Shown here: one piece after another, positions 63,406 to 64,000 of the stretch
Position numbering within the stretch: position 1 is the first letter of the stretch
How the letters are laid out: the number at the start of each line of letters is the position of its first letter
Assembly: GCF_029542085.1 (NCBI RefSeq)
Contig: NZ_CP107036.1
Location: 2,480,001-2,544,000, forward strand
DNA: 64,000 bases
Source of the DNA: Sphingobacterium sp. ML3W
GTDB lineage: Bacteria > Bacteroidota > Bacteroidia > Sphingobacteriales > Sphingobacteriaceae
Direction of reading: 5' to 3'
Made by a program: the position numbers and the translations under genes
Notes under the pieces: generated by a model
What the model was told of the DNA's origin: nothing
What the model saw: the letters and a program-made list of their open reading frames with translations, nothing else
Databases searched by the model: none

Positions 63406-64000
63406 TTATTGAAAATTTTCACTCCATCCTGCAGGGTTCAATCGCCATTTTTTCAAAATTTCAACATCTTCCTCCAATACGTAACCATTTTCAGCGGCGA
63501 CTTGAATCAGTGCATCGTAGTTACACAAGCTGAAATAAGGACATTTTGCATCAGCAAAATTATCAGTCGCTTGTTGTAATCCGTACGTAAATATGGAAAC
63601 CAATCCAACAACATTACAACCCGCTTCACGCAATGCTTTGACCGCGATCAAGCTGCTTTTTCCTGTCGAAATTAGATCTTCAACCACAACTACACGTTGC
63701 CCACTAACGACTTCACCTTCAATCATATTTTGACGTCCATGATCTTTAGCTGAGCTTCTAACATAAGAAAATGGTAAGCCCAAATCCTGTGCTACCAACA
63801 CGCCTTGTGGAATACCTGCCGTAGCAACTCCAGAAATCATATCTACAGATCCAAACTCTTCTTGAATAAGCTTAGAAAGCTTCTGACGAATATACGTGCG
63901 TATCGCTGGATGAGATAAAGTGATACGGTTATCACAGTAAATTGGAGACTTCCAACCCGACGCCCAAGTAAAAGGACTTTTAGGTTGCAATTTTATTGCT
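63406..64000 (-). CDS. pyrE: orotate phosphoribosyltransferase (partial at the right edge)
   Basis: PyrE joins orotate and PRPP to give orotidine monophosphate in pyrimidine synthesis. The frame reaches the window end with AIKLQPKSPFTWASGWKSPI, matching family sequence, so the start lies beyond 64000; an apparent TTG start at 63990 is not the true one. Visible are SPFTWASGWKSPIYCDNR, YVRSSAKDHGRQNMIEGEV and the PRPP loop VVVVEDLISTGKSSL. The C-terminus at 63406 is intact. Confidence 0.95.
   Translation of the reverse strand, partial: AIKLQPKSPFTWASGWKSPIYCDNRITLSHPAIRTYIRQKLSKLIQEEFGSVDMISGVATAGIPQGVLVAQDLGLPFSYVRSSAKDHGRQNMIEGEVVSGQRVVVVEDLISTGKSSLIAVKALREAGCNVVGLVSIFTYGLQQATDNFADAKCPYFSLCNYDALIQVAAENGYVLEEDVEILKKWRLNPAGWSENFQ

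Noticed and set aside
1..64000. CRISPR arrays, insertion sequences, prophage
   Set aside because: No regularly spaced repeats, no transposase or integrase frames and no terminal inverted repeats with target duplications were seen.

Overview
The window reads as a chromosomal segment from a member of the Bacteroidota, most likely Sphingobacteriaceae (Sphingobacterium-like). The basis is protein resemblance and several Bacteroidota-restricted families (DUF3078, DUF2851, GLPGLI, DUF4199, the long PurM form). Promoters match the Bacteroidota pattern TTTG-N20-TAnnTTTG, which I find at exact spacing in four places. No rRNA, CRISPR array, insertion sequence or complete mobile element is visible. Most of the window is ordinary core chromosome.

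Layout. 1-10.7 kb: end of an unknown gene, rlmH, a DUF3078 barrel, dnaB, menG/ubiE, an SDR enzyme, yqeY, a GNAT, DUF423, a ClC channel, mgtE and pepE. 10.7-18.6 kb: an SPFH protein with a tiny Arc-type protein, a mismatch/deoxyinosine glycosylase, purM, a retropepsin-like protein with rimK, a large DUF3857-transglutaminase membrane protein and a DUF3060 protein. 18.8-23 kb: thrS-infC-rpmI-rplT and queE. 23-31.9 kb: envelope proteins and hisG-hisD, preceded by a histidine-rich leader peptide. 32-45.3 kb: queA, ispD, a metallo-hydrolase, two glycosyltransferases in one run with a dihydroorotase-like gene, ubiX, ribD, prmC and tRNA-Lys. 45.3-46.5 kb: a small accessory patch with a polymorphic-toxin-like remnant and a possible immunity gene. 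46.7-50 kb: a LacI regulator with an oxidoreductase and a DUF1080 protein, probably for 3-keto-sugar metabolism. 50-53 kb: a GntR-controlled ABC exporter. 54-60.9 kb: a leucine-degradation cluster ending in a CoA transferase beside a broken acetoacetyl-CoA synthetase. 61-64 kb: a PaaE-like reductase, an exported superoxide dismutase and pyrE, which runs off the window.

Most striking points. (1) A 19-residue leader peptide, MIYTYVYHFHLHHRHVAIC, lies 82 nt before hisG behind a consensus promoter. Five of the eight residues from position 8 to 15 are His, so it looks like a histidine-sensing attenuator. I see no classical intrinsic terminator before hisG, so the mechanism may not be the enteric one. 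(2) The acetoacetyl-CoA synthetase gene at the end of the leucine pathway is cut after about 110 codons and stands next to scoAB, which does the same job by CoA transfer; this looks like gene displacement. (3) That remnant keeps a promoter almost identical (30 of 32 bases) to one 25 kb away. (4) A probable small RNA lies upstream of ubiX. (5) The dihydroorotase-like protein lacks metal ligands.

Several genes too short for routine ORF calling were read directly from the sequence: 274..402, 10812..10988, 33891..34046, 46297..46470 and the his leader 26507..26566. Where a long open frame began upstream of the likely start, I have given the start I prefer and said why.
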